DNA from: Neoaquamicrobium sediminum
GTDB taxonomy: Bacteria; Pseudomonadota; Alphaproteobacteria; Rhizobiales; Rhizobiaceae
Direction of reading: 5' to 3'
NCBI RefSeq assembly: GCF_013240295.1
Contig: NZ_JABETK010000002.1
Span: forward strand, 124,001-188,000
Length of the DNA stretch: 64,000 nt
Under the pieces are notes generated by a model. It saw nothing but the letters and a program-made list of their open reading frames with translations, had not been told where the DNA came from and did not search any database. Numbering within the stretch: the first letter of the stretch is position 1; every line of letters starts with the position of its first letter. Positions 8,934-19,559 of the stretch are shown here, piece by piece. The position numbers and the translations under genes were made by a program.

Positions 8934-10205
8934 ATGCCGTTTGAACGTATCTCCGTGGTGGGGCTCGGATATATCGGACTTCCCACCGCGGCGGTGTTTG
9001 CCAGCCGCAACAAGAAGGTAATTGGTGTTGATGTCGCCCCGCATGTGGTCGACACCATCAATGCCGGCGGGACTCATTTCGTAGAGCCCGATCTCGACGC
9101 GCTGGTGCATCGCGTGGTGAAAGACGGTTTCTTCCATGCCACGCTGACGCCGGAGGAGGCCGACGCCTTCGTGGTCGCCGTGCCGACACCGTTCCGCGAC
9201 GCGACCGTGTCGCAGGTGCCAGAGCCGGACCTCAGCTACATCGAAGCCGTCAGCCGCATGATCGCGCCCGTGCTGCGGCCGGGCAATCTCGTGGTGCTCG
9301 AATCCACCTCGCCCGTCGGAGCCACCGAGCAGATGGCCGCGTGGTTTGCCGAGGAAAGGCCGGACCTCACTTTTCCGCAGACGCATGGCGAGGCATCGGA
9401 TATCCGCATAGCTCACTGCCCGGAACGCGTACTGCCGGGTCAGGTCCTGCGCGAGCTGGTTGAGAACGACCGGGTGATCGGCGGCATGACACCGCTCTGT
9501 TCGACACGGGCGGTCGAGCTCTACAGGCAGTTCGTAAAAGGCGAGTGTTTCGTCACCGATTGCCGCACTGCGGAGATGACCAAGCTTACCGAGAACAGCT
9601 TTCGCGACGTCAATATTGCTTTCGCCAACGAACTGTCCCTGATCTGCGATCGCCTGGGTATCGACGTGTGGGAGTTGATCCGCATGGCCAACCGCCATCC
9701 GCGCGTCAATATTCTTCAGCCCGGCCCGGGTGTGGGAGGACATTGCATCGCCGTCGATCCGTGGTTCATCGTCAGCGCGGCCCCCGAGCAGGCGCGGCTT
9801 ATACGCCAGGCGCGCGAAGTCAACGATTCCAAGCCCCGCTGGGTCCTGTCCAGAGTGGATGCCGAAATCGAGGCGTGGACGGCCGAAAATCCCGGCTTGA
9901 AACCAACGGTTGCCTGCTTCGGCCTGGCATTCAAGCCGAACATAGACGACCTGCGCGAGAGCCCTGCGCTCGGTATCGCTCGCGCGCTGGCCGAGAAAGT
10001 GCGAGATCGCCTGATGGTGGTTGAGCCGCATATCGCGAAGCTGCCCGACGGGTTGGGCGAGGCCACCCTCGTGTCCCCGCAGGACGCTTTCGCGAGGGCT
10101 GATATCTGCGTGCTCCTGGTGGACCACGACGCGTTCAAGTTCGGCGGTACGCCGGATCGTGCTCGCGTCAGGATCGTCGACACAAGGGGAATATGGAAGG
10201 CATGA
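8934..10205 (+). CDS. UDP-N-acetyl-D-mannosamine dehydrogenase-like nucleotide-sugar dehydrogenase
   Basis: Read from the ATG at 8934, giving 423 residues; an earlier in-frame start at 8823 would add 37 residues that do not look like this family. Seen: N-terminal NAD-binding loop VVGLGYIGLPTAAV, LESTSPVGATEQM, CPERVLPG, central helix KLTENSFRDVNIAFANEL, and the catalytic cysteine in GPGVGGHCIAVDPWF. These fit the UDP-glucose/GDP-mannose dehydrogenase superfamily, most like WecC, which makes UDP-ManNAc uronic acid for capsule or O-antigen. It is followed after 78 bases by a second, distinct enzyme of the same superfamily. Together they would supply uronic-acid sugars to the polysaccharide locus further right. 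Confidence 0.82.
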   Translation: MPFERISVVGLGYIGLPTAAVFASRNKKVIGVDVAPHVVDTINAGGTHFVEPDLDALVHRVVKDGFFHATLTPEEADAFVVAVPTPFRDATVSQVPEPDLSYIEAVSRMIAPVLRPGNLVVLESTSPVGATEQMAAWFAEERPDLTFPQTHGEASDIRIAHCPERVLPGQVLRELVENDRVIGGMTPLCSTRAVELYRQFVKGECFVTDCRTAEMTKLTENSFRDVNIAFANELSLICDRLGIDVWELIRMANRHPRVNILQPGPGVGGHCIAVDPWFIVSAAPEQARLIRQAREVNDSKPRWVLSRVDAEIEAWTAENPGLKPTVACFGLAFKPNIDDLRESPALGIARALAEKVRDRLMVVEPHIAKLPDGLGEATLVSPQDAFARADICVLLVDHDAFKFGGTPDRARVRIVDTRGIWKA

Positions 10206-10283
10206 TGCGCGTTCAGGGACGCAGGCAAGCTTGCGCCCCGGCCTGGTAACGGACGAGCGCCTGGATTTATTAGGAGAGTTGTT

Positions 10284-11657
10284 TTGAACGAGATGAACAA
10301 GGGATCGGCGGCCGCCGTGGCTGATAGCGCGATTTATGAGAAGCTTCTGTCCTCCATCGGCTCGCGCGATGCGCTAGTCGGGATCGTGGGGCTTGGCTAT
10401 GTCGGGCTTCCGCTTGCGGTGACGGCAACGAACGCCGGCTTCGGCGTGATCGGCTTCGACATCGACGCGCAGCGCGTTGCCAAGGTGAACCGCGGCGAGA
10501 CGGTCATCAAGCATATTGACGGTGCGCTCCTGGGCGATGCCATCGCCAAGGGCAAGTTCGAGGCTACGGCCGACTTTGCGCGGCTGGCCGAGGTCGATGC
10601 GATCCTGATCTGCGTGCCGACGCCGCTAACGCGCCATCGCGAACCGGACCTCTCCTTCGTGGTGGCCACGGCGCGCTCTGTCGCGGGCAGCCTGCGGGCC
10701 GGCCAGCTCGTGGTTCTGGAATCGACCACCTATCCCGGCACCACCGATGAGGTGCTGCGGCCGATCCTGGAAGAAGGCGGCCTGAAAAGCGGCCAGGATT
10801 TCTTCCTCGCCTTCTCGCCGGAGCGCGAGGACCCGGGCAATCCGGATTTCGGCACCTCCACGATCCCGAAAGTGGTGGGCGGCGACGGTGCGCATGCGCT
10901 GGAACTGGCCAACACGCTTTACGGTGCTCTGGTGACGAAGACGGTACCGGTGTCGTCTGCCGCGACGGCCGAGGCGGTGAAGCTGACGGAGAACATTTTC
11001 CGCGCCGTCAACATCGCGCTCGTGAACGAGCTGAAAGTCGTCTACGAGGCGATGGGCATCGACGTGTGGGAAGTGATCGACGCGGCTAAGACCAAGCCGT
11101 TCGGCTTCATGCCGTTCTATCCGGGGCCGGGGCTGGGCGGTCACTGCATCCCGATCGACCCCTTCTACCTGACGTGGAAGGCGCGCGAATACGAGATCTC
11201 AACACGCTTCGTGGAGCTTGCCGGCGAGATCAACACGGCAATGCCGCAGCGCGTGGTGAGCCAGTTGGCAAGGGCCATGGATTCAAGGCTCAAGCGCGGC
11301 CTCAACGGCGCGCGCATTCTGGTGCTTGGCATTGCCTACAAGAAGAATGTCGACGACATGCGCGAGAGCCCGTCGCTACGGCTGATCGAGCTTCTTGAGG
11401 AGCGCGGGGCGGTGACCGCCTACCACGATCCTCACATTGCCCAGATCCCGCCGACGCGCGAACATGCCCCGCTGACCGGTCGCCGCTCGGTCGATCTTAC
11501 AGCGCAGGAGGTCGCGGCCTATGACGCCGTCCTCATCGCTACCGATCACGACACAGTCGACTATGCTCTGGTCGTCGACAACGCCAAGCTCGTCGTCGAC
11601 ACCAGAAACGCATGCGCCAGGCGGGATCTGCCGAACACCAACGTCGTAAAGGCTTAA
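10284..11657 (+). CDS. UDP-N-acetyl-D-glucosamine 6-dehydrogenase-like nucleotide-sugar dehydrogenase
   Basis: A 457-residue protein. I chose the TTG at 10284 because an AGGAG box ends 7 bases upstream; the ATG at 10293 is 16 bases from it. Motifs: GIVGLGYVGLPLAVTA (NAD binding), ESTTYPGTTDEV, FSPEREDPGN, KLTENIFRAVNIALVNEL, and catalytic Cys in GPGLGGHCIPIDPFYL, followed by LGIAYKKNVDDMRESPS. The SPEREDPGN and IPIDPFYL pattern is characteristic of WbpA/TviB-type enzymes that oxidise UDP-GlcNAc at C6. It is probably co-transcribed with the preceding paralogue for surface polysaccharide synthesis. It ends convergently with the solute-binding protein gene; no hairpin terminator is evident between them. 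Confidence 0.85.
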   Translation: MNEMNKGSAAAVADSAIYEKLLSSIGSRDALVGIVGLGYVGLPLAVTATNAGFGVIGFDIDAQRVAKVNRGETVIKHIDGALLGDAIAKGKFEATADFARLAEVDAILICVPTPLTRHREPDLSFVVATARSVAGSLRAGQLVVLESTTYPGTTDEVLRPILEEGGLKSGQDFFLAFSPEREDPGNPDFGTSTIPKVVGGDGAHALELANTLYGALVTKTVPVSSAATAEAVKLTENIFRAVNIALVNELKVVYEAMGIDVWEVIDAAKTKPFGFMPFYPGPGLGGHCIPIDPFYLTWKAREYEISTRFVELAGEINTAMPQRVVSQLARAMDSRLKRGLNGARILVLGIAYKKNVDDMRESPSLRLIELLEERGAVTAYHDPHIAQIPPTREHAPLTGRRSVDLTAQEVAAYDAVLIATDHDTVDYALVVDNAKLVVDTRNACARRDLPNTNVVKA

Positions 11658-11675
11658 GGCTCTCAGGGCTGCCGG

Positions 11676-13319
11676 CTAAGCTTCGAGCCAGACGTTTTCG
11701 AAATGCTGTTCGAGCGACTGATGTTGCTCGCAGCCTTTCACGCTGGCCTGGAACGAACGGAAGACCGAACGCCAGTAGGGCTGGATGATGATGCCCGAGT
11801 TGCGCAGGTTGGATTCGATCTTTTCCATGATCGTGCGGCGCTCGTCCGGATCGGGCGTCGCCAGCGCCTCGTCCATCAGGGCGTCGAACTCGGGGTCGGA
11901 GTAGCCGCTCTCGTTCCAGGCACCGCCCGACCGATAGGCGAGCGCCAGCACCTGCACGCCCAACGGGCGGCCGAGCCATTCGGTGCACGAGAAGGGAAAC
12001 TTCGTCCAGTCGTTCCAGAAGGTTGCTTCCGGCAGCACGGTGCGCCTCGTTTTGAGGCCGGCGTTGCGCATCTGCCCGGCGATCGCGTCGGCGGTCGCTT
12101 TCTGCCAGTCGACATCCACCGAGATCAGTTCGTATTCGTGATTTTCCATGCCTGCTTCGGCAAGCAACGCCTTGGCCTGCTCGACATCGCGGACGTGGGG
12201 GCCGATGTCGGCGTATTCCTCATGCATCGGGCCGACGTGGTGGTTCTCGCCCTGCTTGCCGCGACCATCGATGCCGAGAAGAAGGACCGCCTCGTTGTCG
12301 ACGGCAAGCTGCCCGGCGCGACGAACGCGCGCATCGCCATAGGGTTCGGCACGTGCGCTGAAGCGGGCGACGATTGTGGAACCAGTGGCAATCTCCGAGG
12401 TCGTCAGGCCGATCGCCTCCACCTGATCCACCTGCTCGGCCGCCGTCTCGTGGTTGACATCGACTTCGCCCGCCTCGAAGGCGGACAGCGCCGCGTTAGG
12501 GTCGGTGCCGTAGTCGATCCAGCGGATTCCGTCGAGATGGAAGTCGCCCCGCCACCAGGGCGTTTCCTTGCGGCGAACCTCCGCGCTCTCGCCGGTGTTC
12601 CACGACACCATTTCGCATGGGCCGGTGGTGATCGCCAGTGCCTCAATGGGGTCTTCGCTCCCGTCGTAGCTGCGGTGCATGATGAGCCCGGGATAATCGG
12701 CCATGCCGGCGATCAGCGAGATGTCCGGCTTGGGCAGGTTCAGGCGGACAGTCATGTCGTCCAGCTTCTCGATCGCGCCCTCGATCGCCTGCTTCGACTC
12801 CGGGTCGATCAGCACGGACATGCGGTTCGCCATCGAATTGCCTTCGGCGGCGCTGTCGCACCAGCGGGTCAGGTTGTGGACGAGATCGTCCGCGTTGAAA
12901 TCATCGCCATTGGACCATGTGATGCCGGAACGGACCTTCAAGGTTATGACGCGGGCGTCATCGCTAACCTCCCATGCCTCCAGCAGCCAGGGTTCGAAGG
13001 TGAAATCGCTATTCCATCGCACCAGATACTCGTTGCACTGGCGGGCGATATTGGACATCTCGACCCCGTCGAAGGTGCGTGGGTCGCGCCAGTTCTTGAC
13101 GGTCATGGAGACGCGCAGCGTCCCGCCCGTCTGCGGCTCCTGCGCGGCTGCGGGAGTAACTGCCAGGCCGCCAAGCGCACGCGCGCCTGCAGCGCTGACG
13201 CCGAGAGCGGCTAGCGACGCAAGGAACTCGCGCCGGCCGATGCGGCCCGAGCGAAAGCTGCCGGTAACGGCTTCAGCCATAGGGTGAAGGGGTCGTTTCG
13301 TCAGCATGTACCTGCTCAT
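11676..13319 (-). CDS. ABC transporter peptide/opine-type solute-binding protein, Tat-exported
   Basis: From the ATG at 13319, which has GGAG 7 bases upstream, the product is 547 residues; a longer frame starting at 13445 lacks such support. The N-terminus carries a twin-arginine signal, [11 protein letters not shown], followed by a hydrophobic stretch and an AAAQE cleavage region. The mature part is a family 5 extracellular solute-binding protein ([38 protein letters not shown] segment; [17 protein letters not shown] end), which delivers peptides, opines or similar ligands to an ABC permease. No permease or ATPase gene is adjacent. It is the last gene of a leftward set with two hydrolases and an M24 protein, suggesting uptake of the compound they degrade. 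Confidence 0.85.
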   Translation of the reverse strand: MSRYMLTKRPLHPMAEAVTGSFRSGRIGRREFLASLAALGVSAAGARALGGLAVTPAAAQEPQTGGTLRVSMTVKNWRDPRTFDGVEMSNIARQCNEYLVRWNSDFTFEPWLLEAWEVSDDARVITLKVRSGITWSNGDDFNADDLVHNLTRWCDSAAEGNSMANRMSVLIDPESKQAIEGAIEKLDDMTVRLNLPKPDISLIAGMADYPGLIMHRSYDGSEDPIEALAITTGPCEMVSWNTGESAEVRRKETPWWRGDFHLDGIRWIDYGTDPNAALSAFEAGEVDVNHETAAEQVDQVEAIGLTTSEIATGSTIVARFSARAEPYGDARVRRAGQLAVDNEAVLLLGIDGRGKQGENHHVGPMHEEYADIGPHVRDVEQAKALLAEAGMENHEYELISVDVDWQKATADAIAGQMRNAGLKTRRTVLPEATFWNDWTKFPFSCTEWLGRPLGVQVLALAYRSGGAWNESGYSDPEFDALMDEALATPDPDERRTIMEKIESNLRNSGIIIQPYWRSVFRSFQASVKGCEQHQSLEQHFENVWLEA

Positions 13320-13434
13320 GTCGCTCTCCGTCGATCTGGTTGGTGGGGCCGGATGGCTATCACGGCGGATCGTAGAGGCATCGGAGCGAGGCAAATGTGC
13401 GTGAATCCGCAAATGATATGCGTCCAGCCGCGCG

Positions 13435-14373
13435 TTAGCACGCACTCATGGATTTCACAGCGTCGACTATGCGGTCGAAGGCGCCGGCCGCGCGGACTAC
13501 ACGGGTTCGCGCCCGCAGGAAGCTGTGAACCAGTCGGGGCTCGACCACACAAGTTGCATTCCCGCCGGCTGCAAGGATCAGTTCGCAATAGAGCTGCCCC
13601 TCGTCCCGAAGCGGATCGAATTCTGGAACGGATACAAAGGTAGGTGGCAGGTCCGTGTAATCGGTATCACGCAGAGGGTTGACGGCCGGGTCAGCCGCAT
13701 CCCCTGCTTCGCGCAGACGGATCGCCTGATAGTGGCCGATTTCGGCGGCTGTAAGCAGCGGAGCCTCGGCGTGCTCGCTGAATGACGGCAGGTCGCCGTG
13801 AACACCCAGACCGGGATAGACGAGCACAAGCCCGCATGGCTTTTCCGAATGGCGTCTCGTCGCGGCCGCAACCGCCGCGGCCAGCGAACCACCAGCGCTT
13901 TCGCCGAACAATATCGGAGACTGACCGAACGTCCGCGCCGCCCACGCAAAGGCGGCCATCGCGTCATCGAAGGCCGCAGGGTGAAGGTGTTCCGGTGCGA
14001 GCCGATAGTCGACCGAGATCACGTCGACATCGGCTCGGCTGCACAGTTCGGCGCACATGTCGCCGTGGCTGTCCAGGTCGCCGAAGACAAACCCGCCTCC
14101 GTGGAAATAGAGGACCGTGGCTGCGCCTTTCCGGCCGAGCGGTCGGTAGATGCGCAATCGTATGGCCCGGTCCGGAAACTCGAGTGCGGTATCGAGGATT
14201 TCGATGTCGGCAGGCGTGGGCGCGTGGAAGGCGCTGCACATCTCCCCGTAGACTGCCCTCTGGCGATCCAGCGGCTGCGCGTCCAGATCAGGTGGGAACC
14301 CCCGCTCGTGCGCCTGTATGAATGCAGCGAGGTCTGCATCCAGCAGGTGACGGTATCGGTCGAGTGCCGACAT
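13435..14373 (-). CDS. Alpha/beta hydrolase of the hormone-sensitive-lipase family
   Basis: A 312-residue cytoplasmic esterase-like protein. The oxyanion HGGG ([15 protein letters not shown], about 89-103), the nucleophile elbow GESAGG (about 154-159), the acid in DPLRDEG and the catalytic His in LVHSF are all present and in the order expected of family IV bacterial esterases. Its substrate is unknown; the neighbouring cysteine hydrolase and M24 protein suggest one step in breaking down an imported amide or ester. It lies 18 bases after the cysteine-hydrolase stop, on the same strand. The stop falls in the short gap before the solute-binding protein start. Confidence 0.88.
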   Translation of the reverse strand: MSALDRYRHLLDADLAAFIQAHERGFPPDLDAQPLDRQRAVYGEMCSAFHAPTPADIEILDTALEFPDRAIRLRIYRPLGRKGAATVLYFHGGGFVFGDLDSHGDMCAELCSRADVDVISVDYRLAPEHLHPAAFDDAMAAFAWAARTFGQSPILFGESAGGSLAAAVAAATRRHSEKPCGLVLVYPGLGVHGDLPSFSEHAEAPLLTAAEIGHYQAIRLREAGDAADPAVNPLRDTDYTDLPPTFVSVPEFDPLRDEGQLYCELILAAGGNATCVVEPRLVHSFLRARTRVVRAAGAFDRIVDAVKSMSAC

Positions 14374-14391
14374 CGCGAGACTCAGGGCAGC

Positions 14392-15075
14392 CTACAACGC
14401 ATCGTAAAGTGCCGCGGCATCGTCATATGCGAAGCGCAGCGGCACCGAGCCGACCACCTGCCACGCGGAGATCGTCTCGCCGGCCATCAGCCTGCACGCG
14501 CCGTCGGTATCGGTGACGGCACCGCCATAGAGCCGGTTGGCGATGTTGAGAACCGCCGTCTCGTGCATGGCGCGGCTGCCGCTGGAACAGGCGTCCTTGA
14601 CCAGGATTGCGCGAAAACCCTGCTCGACGGCGTCCTTCACGGTCGCGGCAATGCAGGCCTCTGTCCAGACGCCGCATACGAAGATCCATTGCAGGCCGTG
14701 GGCACGGAAAAGCAGAGGCACGTCGCCCTGCGCGAGGCTGCTGGCGTCGGTCTTGACCAACACGAGCTCGTCGCCGGCCGGCCCGACTTCCGGGCAGATT
14801 GCCGACAGCGGATCGTTCACATCGCTGAAGGCAGAGCGGCCGTCTTCCATCATCGGATGAAAAGGCCGGTGCGTTCCGGCACCGGCATCCACCACATAGG
14901 CCGAGTGGTGAACGGCGATGCCGTGCTCCCGCGCCGTTGCCTGCAAGCGCTGGACGTTTTCGAGCACGCGGTCGAAGCCGTCGACCAAGTAGCGGCTGTC
15001 CTGGCGGTGCTCTTCCTGCAGATCCACGCACAAAAGCGCGCTTTGCGCGGCTTCGATCGTCAACGGCTTTCTCAA
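14392..15075 (-). CDS. Isochorismatase-like cysteine hydrolase
   Basis: A 227-residue cysteine hydrolase. The catalytic triad is visible as D18 (ALLCVDLQEEH), K109 (LVLVKTDASS region) and the nucleophile Cys in FVCGVWTEACIAATVKDA, with the usual cis-peptide just before it. Family members cleave isochorismate, N-carbamoyl compounds, nicotinamide or ureides; I cannot choose among these. Its ATG overlaps the stop of the upstream M24 gene (ATGA-type overlap at 15072-15075), so the two are translationally coupled and probably act in one pathway. Confidence 0.85.
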   Translation of the reverse strand: MRKPLTIEAAQSALLCVDLQEEHRQDSRYLVDGFDRVLENVQRLQATAREHGIAVHHSAYVVDAGAGTHRPFHPMMEDGRSAFSDVNDPLSAICPEVGPAGDELVLVKTDASSLAQGDVPLLFRAHGLQWIFVCGVWTEACIAATVKDAVEQGFRAILVKDACSSGSRAMHETAVLNIANRLYGGAVTDTDGACRLMAGETISAWQVVGSVPLRFAYDDAAALYDAL

Positions 15076-16379
15076 GCTGCACCACCTGCCAGAAACTCGT
15101 CCTCATAGGGAAACCGCGACAGAAGCTCGGTGCCGGTCTCGGTGATCAGGATCTCATCCTCGAGCTTGACGCCTTCGCTGCCGCCCTTCTCACCGATATA
15201 GCTTTCGACGGACACGACCATTCCCGGCTGGATGATGCCATCGCGACCGTAGGTTTCGTAGTCCATTGAATGGGCGATGAACGGCGTTTCGCCATGCATG
15301 CCGACGCCGTGCATGACCGACGTGTAGCGCTGGTCGACGAACCGGTCGGGGATCTTCCACGCCTTTTCGGCTATCTCGCGAAACGCCATGCCGGGCCTCA
15401 CGATCGAGATGTTGTGCTGAACCTGATCGTGGGCCATGCGGTAGAGCATCTTCTGGTAGTCGCTCGGCTTGCCGGGACCACAGCGGAAGGTGCGCGAGAA
15501 GTCGGAGTAGTAGCCGTAGCAGCCGATCGTATCGGTATCGAGCGCGACCAGTTCGCCCGGCCTGATCTTGCGGCCGCTCGCCTCGTTGAACCACGGGTTG
15601 GTGCGCTGGCCGGAGGTGAGCAGGCGCGTCTCGATGAACTCGCCGCCCTGGCGGATGACCTCGCCATACATGATGGCGAAGAGCTCGTTCTCCGACACGC
15701 CCGGCTTGATCGCCTCGCGAACCGCGGAGACCGCGGCTTCCGCCCCAGCCATCGAAGCGACGAGGCATTTGACCTCCTCCGGCGTCTTGATGGCGCGCAC
15801 GGCGAGTATCTCGCCCTGGCAGTCCTTCACTTCGCAGCCGCGCTTCTCCAGCGCCAGAGCCTGGAGGTGGCTGCAGCGGTCGAGCCCCAGCTTCATCGAG
15901 CCGCCGCCGTGAGCCTTCAGCAACTCGGCGATTTCATCGGCGAAGGGACCGGCGGTTTCGTCGTCTCGTCCGGAGACCGACGACCATACCAGCTTCGACG
16001 GCCGCGCCTCGTCGACGGTGTCGAGCACCATGGAGACATGGTAGCTCTGGGGGTATTCGAACAGCACGATCGGCCCCTCGGCAGGCACGAAGAAATAGCG
16101 TGTCGAATTGCGCAGGAAATAACCGAACATGTTGCGCGAACCGGTCGCGTAGCGCTGGTTGTACGGGTCGAACAGCACCAGCGCGCCATAGCCGGCGTCC
16201 TTCATCCAGGCGCGCAGCTTCGCCAGCCGTCCCTTGCGCAGGGCATTCGCGTCGATGAAGGAGGGTTCGGTGTCGGAGAGCCACATGCCGCCCGATGGGT
16301 CCGCAGCCGCCGGATGGCGCATGCGGTCCCTGAAGTCGACGTCTTCGGTGCTGTCCGGATCAAATACGACGATGCTCAT
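15072..16379 (-). CDS. M24-family metallohydrolase, DddP-like / Xaa-Pro aminopeptidase-like
   Basis: A 435-residue protein with a creatinase-type N-terminal domain and a pita-bread C-terminal domain. The five metal ligands are in place: Asp in ELVALDTDTIG, Asp in YYSDFSRTF, His in MHGVGMHGETP, Glu in VVSVESYIG, Glu in KLEDEILI. Instead of matching classical prolidases best, the segments GGEFIETRLL, SGQRTNPWFNE and LSRFPYEDEFL closely recall the DMSP lyase DddP, also an M24-fold enzyme. DMSP cleavage, ectoine-type hydrolysis and peptide hydrolysis are all possible. It is the second gene of a leftward operon behind an AraC regulator. Confidence 0.8.
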   Translation of the reverse strand: MSIVVFDPDSTEDVDFRDRMRHPAAADPSGGMWLSDTEPSFIDANALRKGRLAKLRAWMKDAGYGALVLFDPYNQRYATGSRNMFGYFLRNSTRYFFVPAEGPIVLFEYPQSYHVSMVLDTVDEARPSKLVWSSVSGRDDETAGPFADEIAELLKAHGGGSMKLGLDRCSHLQALALEKRGCEVKDCQGEILAVRAIKTPEEVKCLVASMAGAEAAVSAVREAIKPGVSENELFAIMYGEVIRQGGEFIETRLLTSGQRTNPWFNEASGRKIRPGELVALDTDTIGCYGYYSDFSRTFRCGPGKPSDYQKMLYRMAHDQVQHNISIVRPGMAFREIAEKAWKIPDRFVDQRYTSVMHGVGMHGETPFIAHSMDYETYGRDGIIQPGMVVSVESYIGEKGGSEGVKLEDEILITETGTELLSRFPYEDEFLAGGAA

Positions 16380-16478
16380 TCATGCCTCCTGTACGCGGCG
16401 ATGATGATACCGGTCAGCTCGCTGGTTTGTGCCAGATTCCGCAAAAGAAAGCCCTGAAACCGCGAGATGGAACGGGCG

Positions 16479-17477
16479 TCATGCGCGGCGATAGGCACCG
16501 GGCGTTGCCCCGTGCGTCTCGCGGAAGGCGCGGGCGAAGCTGGACATGCTGGCGAAGCCACAGGCCAGCGCTACCTCCCGTATTGGCAACGAGGAATGCG
16601 CCAGCAGATCGGCCGCACGCCGCAAGCGCAATTGCCGGTAGTAGGCGCTGGGCGCGACGGAGAGTTCCGTCTGGAACGCGCGCTCGAGCCTGTCGTTCGA
16701 GACCCCCAGCCGATGGGCCAGCGCCGCGATCGCGAGCCGGCCTTCGACTTCTTCTTCCATTATCGCAATCGCCGAGAGCACCAGTTCGTCGCGAACGCCG
16801 GTGCGCAGCCGAACCGGCATCAGCCGCCGGTCGACGCTGGAGCGCAGCGGCGAATGCACGAACCATTCGGCAACACCAGCGGCAAGTTCAGCACCATGAT
16901 CGCCCGAAATGATCTCGAGCATCATGTCGAGGCTGCCGACACCGCCCGCCGAGGTGAAACGGTTGCGGTCGACCACATAGAGATCCCGCTTCAGGTCGAG
17001 GTCCGGAAACGCCTCGTGGAACGCCGCCTGGCTGGTCCAGTGCAGGGTGCAGGCGTGGCCGTCGAGCAGACCGGCCCGCGCCAGGAAGAACGCGCCATCG
17101 GCCACGGCCCCAATCGCGGCACCGCGACGAAGGCAGCGCCGGATCCATGCGGTGGCCTCCTTCGATACCACCTGATCCGCATCGCCGCCCGAGCAGACGA
17201 CAACCCGGTCGACGATAGGAGCGTCGGCAACGCCACGGTCGGGGGCGATCAGAATTCCGTTCGACGCTCTCACCGGCATGCTCGAAGGGCCGACCACGAT
17301 CCACCGATAAAGCTGACGTTTGGCCAGCACATTGGCCGCGCGAAGCGGCTCGATGACCGAGCTGAACGCCATCATCGGAAAGGCCGGAAACACGAACGCG
17401 GCGACCAGCCGCGTGGTCTCCCGGCTTGCAGCTGCCGCGCTTTCAGCGATGCTGGGGTTTGGAAGTATGTGTGCCAT
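16479..17477 (-). CDS. GlxA-type AraC-family transcriptional regulator
   Basis: I start it at the ATG at 17477 (332 residues: MAHILPNPSIAESA); an upstream frame to 17777 adds 100 residues with no family resemblance and crosses the divergent neighbour. Residues about 25-190 are the DJ-1/PfpI-like (GATase1-like) ligand domain (VAAFVFPAFPMMAFSSVIEPLRAAN; VVCSGGDAD). The C-terminal 100 residues carry two helix-turn-helix motifs (AIAALAHRLGVSNDRLERAF and IREVALACGFASMSSFARAFRE). Such regulators activate catabolic operons for carnitine, glycine betaine, arginine and similar compounds. It heads the leftward M24/hydrolase/solute-binding gene set and is its probable activator. Confidence 0.85.
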   Translation of the reverse strand: MAHILPNPSIAESAAAASRETTRLVAAFVFPAFPMMAFSSVIEPLRAANVLAKRQLYRWIVVGPSSMPVRASNGILIAPDRGVADAPIVDRVVVCSGGDADQVVSKEATAWIRRCLRRGAAIGAVADGAFFLARAGLLDGHACTLHWTSQAAFHEAFPDLDLKRDLYVVDRNRFTSAGGVGSLDMMLEIISGDHGAELAAGVAEWFVHSPLRSSVDRRLMPVRLRTGVRDELVLSAIAIMEEEVEGRLAIAALAHRLGVSNDRLERAFQTELSVAPSAYYRQLRLRRAADLLAHSSLPIREVALACGFASMSSFARAFRETHGATPGAYRRA

Positions 17478-17758
17478 GTCGCAATGCCGCGCGATCGCTT
17501 GTAAATGGGCGTCGGAGGACGCCTCGGGAGATGCGTTGCCGCAAGCCGGTGAAGGCATCACGCCGCAGGCCCGCAGACGCCGTCGATACGGCGGATCGTG
17601 TAGAATGGCTGCGCCGTTGTCCATCCATCGCGAGCGGCATTTTAGCCGGGTCAACTCAACTCTACATGGGTTGATGATTCTGCCGTGCCGTGCTTGGAGA
17701 GCAGGCAAGGTGACCGACCCTATGTTGGCATTGATGGAATCCGGTAGAGGCAGTGCTG

Positions 17759-19559
17759 ATGGCGACTGAAGAGCCACTTTCGAAAGAGGGGCGCGATCTC
17801 AAGGTAAAATGCAAGTCGATGGCCTTTTACGAGGTCAGGTACCGGCTGCGTACGCATGAGAAGGAGGGCCCCAAGGCCGCCCTCGTGCAGTTTATCGACG
17901 CTGACGGCAGGCCGATCACCGAGGAGCACGTTTCTCCCGGCTTTTCCGAAGAAGTGGGCCGGTACTCCTATCTGAAGGCGAACCCGGAGACGGGGGCAGG
18001 GGTGGTTCGCTTCTTCGCGCCCACGTCAGGCGGACGTGTAACGCTGCGGTTTCGCGCATGGGCGAACCGCCACCCGGTGTTGCTGGGGCATGATATTTCC
18101 GTGCGTGAGGTCGCAGGTTGGACTATTGCGGCCGAGCGTTCCAACAGCGAGCCAATTCGTCTGACGTCTGTGGCACGGCCGCTTTCGATCCCCGTTCCGG
18201 CCGGCGCCAAAGCCGAGCTGAGCGTTACCCTTCGCTCTGAAGCGGATGGCCGCCACATCGTACTTCATGCGCCGTGTGCGATGACGATGGCCGGTGCGCG
18301 CGTGAGGCTGGACGAGACCTCTGAAAAGGCCGGAAGCCTGAGACCGTTCGAACGTCGGGGCACGCACGTCGTCCTGGATGTGGAAAATCCCGGCCAAGCG
18401 CCAGTGGTCCTGTCGCTTGCTTGCGAAGGCGTCGCGGCGATCGACATCGAAGACGTTATCGTCGCCGTCGGCATGACGGACGCGGACGATCTGGCGAACA
18501 AGGCGCAGCCGGGGGCAGGCGCCCTGACTGCACCCATCGGGAGCCAGGGCGCGAAAGTCCGCTGGGCAACGAAGGTCGGCAACCGGCTCTTCCTGCGCTC
18601 GACGATCATCGACACCAGGCAAGAGCTGACACGCACCGCCGACAAGGTGTCGCAGATCGAGCGCACGCTCGAAGAGTCGCTGCTGCTGGTCGAAAAGAAG
18701 GTCGACTATCTCCTGGCAAAGATCGACGCCTACGCGGAGGTCGACGACAGGAACGGCGCCGCACTTCACGAAGGCCTCGCCACCGTTCGGAAGATGGCCC
18801 AGGACCTCGGCAAAACCGCAGACGCCAACCAGGCGGAGTTGCGGAGCTGGCAGGAAGGTGTCGACGGGCGGCTGGCTTCCATCGAACGCGGCAATGCCGA
18901 TCTGGCTGGAGAAGTGAGCGCTGTAAGGGAGAACGGCGAAAAACTGGGCCAAGCCATCAAGGTCGGCCAGCAGGCGACGGATGCCCGGCTGAAAGACGTT
19001 GAGCAGGCGAGCAGGAAAATCAGCGAGGCGGTCACCGCAAACCAGACTGAATTCCTCAAGCGGCAGGATGGCCTCGATGTCCGTCTTGTCAGCATTGAGA
19101 AGTCGGGAGCGAAACTGGCTAGCGCACTCGACGCCAGCGACCGCCACATCAAGCAAGCCCTGAAGGATATCGGCGGTCGTACGAAGAAGCTCGAGGAGAT
19201 GGACAAACGGCTGACCAGGCTCGCCGAGCCAAAGAAGCCGGAACCCGCGCCCATTGAGCCGGCCAAAAGGGGAAGCCGACTGTCCTTGTCGAATTGCTTG
19301 GTCCTTCGGGGGTGGGAAAGTCGACTATCCTGCGCGCAGCTCAGGCTTTGCGAACCCCGGAACAGTGGTGGTGGGGGGCGGATGAGATCGACACGGTCAT
19401 ATCTGAGGCCAAAACCGACAGGGCGAAACAGCGTGATGCGGTGGACAGTTTCCTGCCACCGGACTTTGCGCGCCGATGTATAGACATCATTACGTCATCT
19501 CGCATGCTGCCTTCGCAGATTATCGCGGCTAACAACGGCTTGCGCACCACCTCCCAGGC
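17759..19559 (+). pseudogene. Coiled-coil protein with P-loop domain, frameshifted and cut off by IS21
   Basis: The reading frame from the ATG at 17759 encodes an N-terminal beta-rich region (about 1-250), then about 200 residues of alternating acidic/basic heptads (KVSQIERTLEESLLLVEKKVDY onward) that look like a long coiled coil. Near 19265-19272, in an A4G4 run, the frame breaks; one missing base restores KPTVLVELLGPSGVGKSTIL, a clean Walker A loop, which continues to TSSRMLPSQIIAANNGL before the IS21 left end at 19560. A polysaccharide-locus P-loop protein is a reasonable guess given the glycosyltransferase remnant beyond the IS. Function unknown. Confidence 0.7.

Noticed and set aside
8568..10127. 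519-codon minus-strand open frame over the first nucleotide-sugar dehydrogenase
   Set aside because: It is wholly antisense to a gene with all catalytic motifs, and its translation has no recognisable domain.
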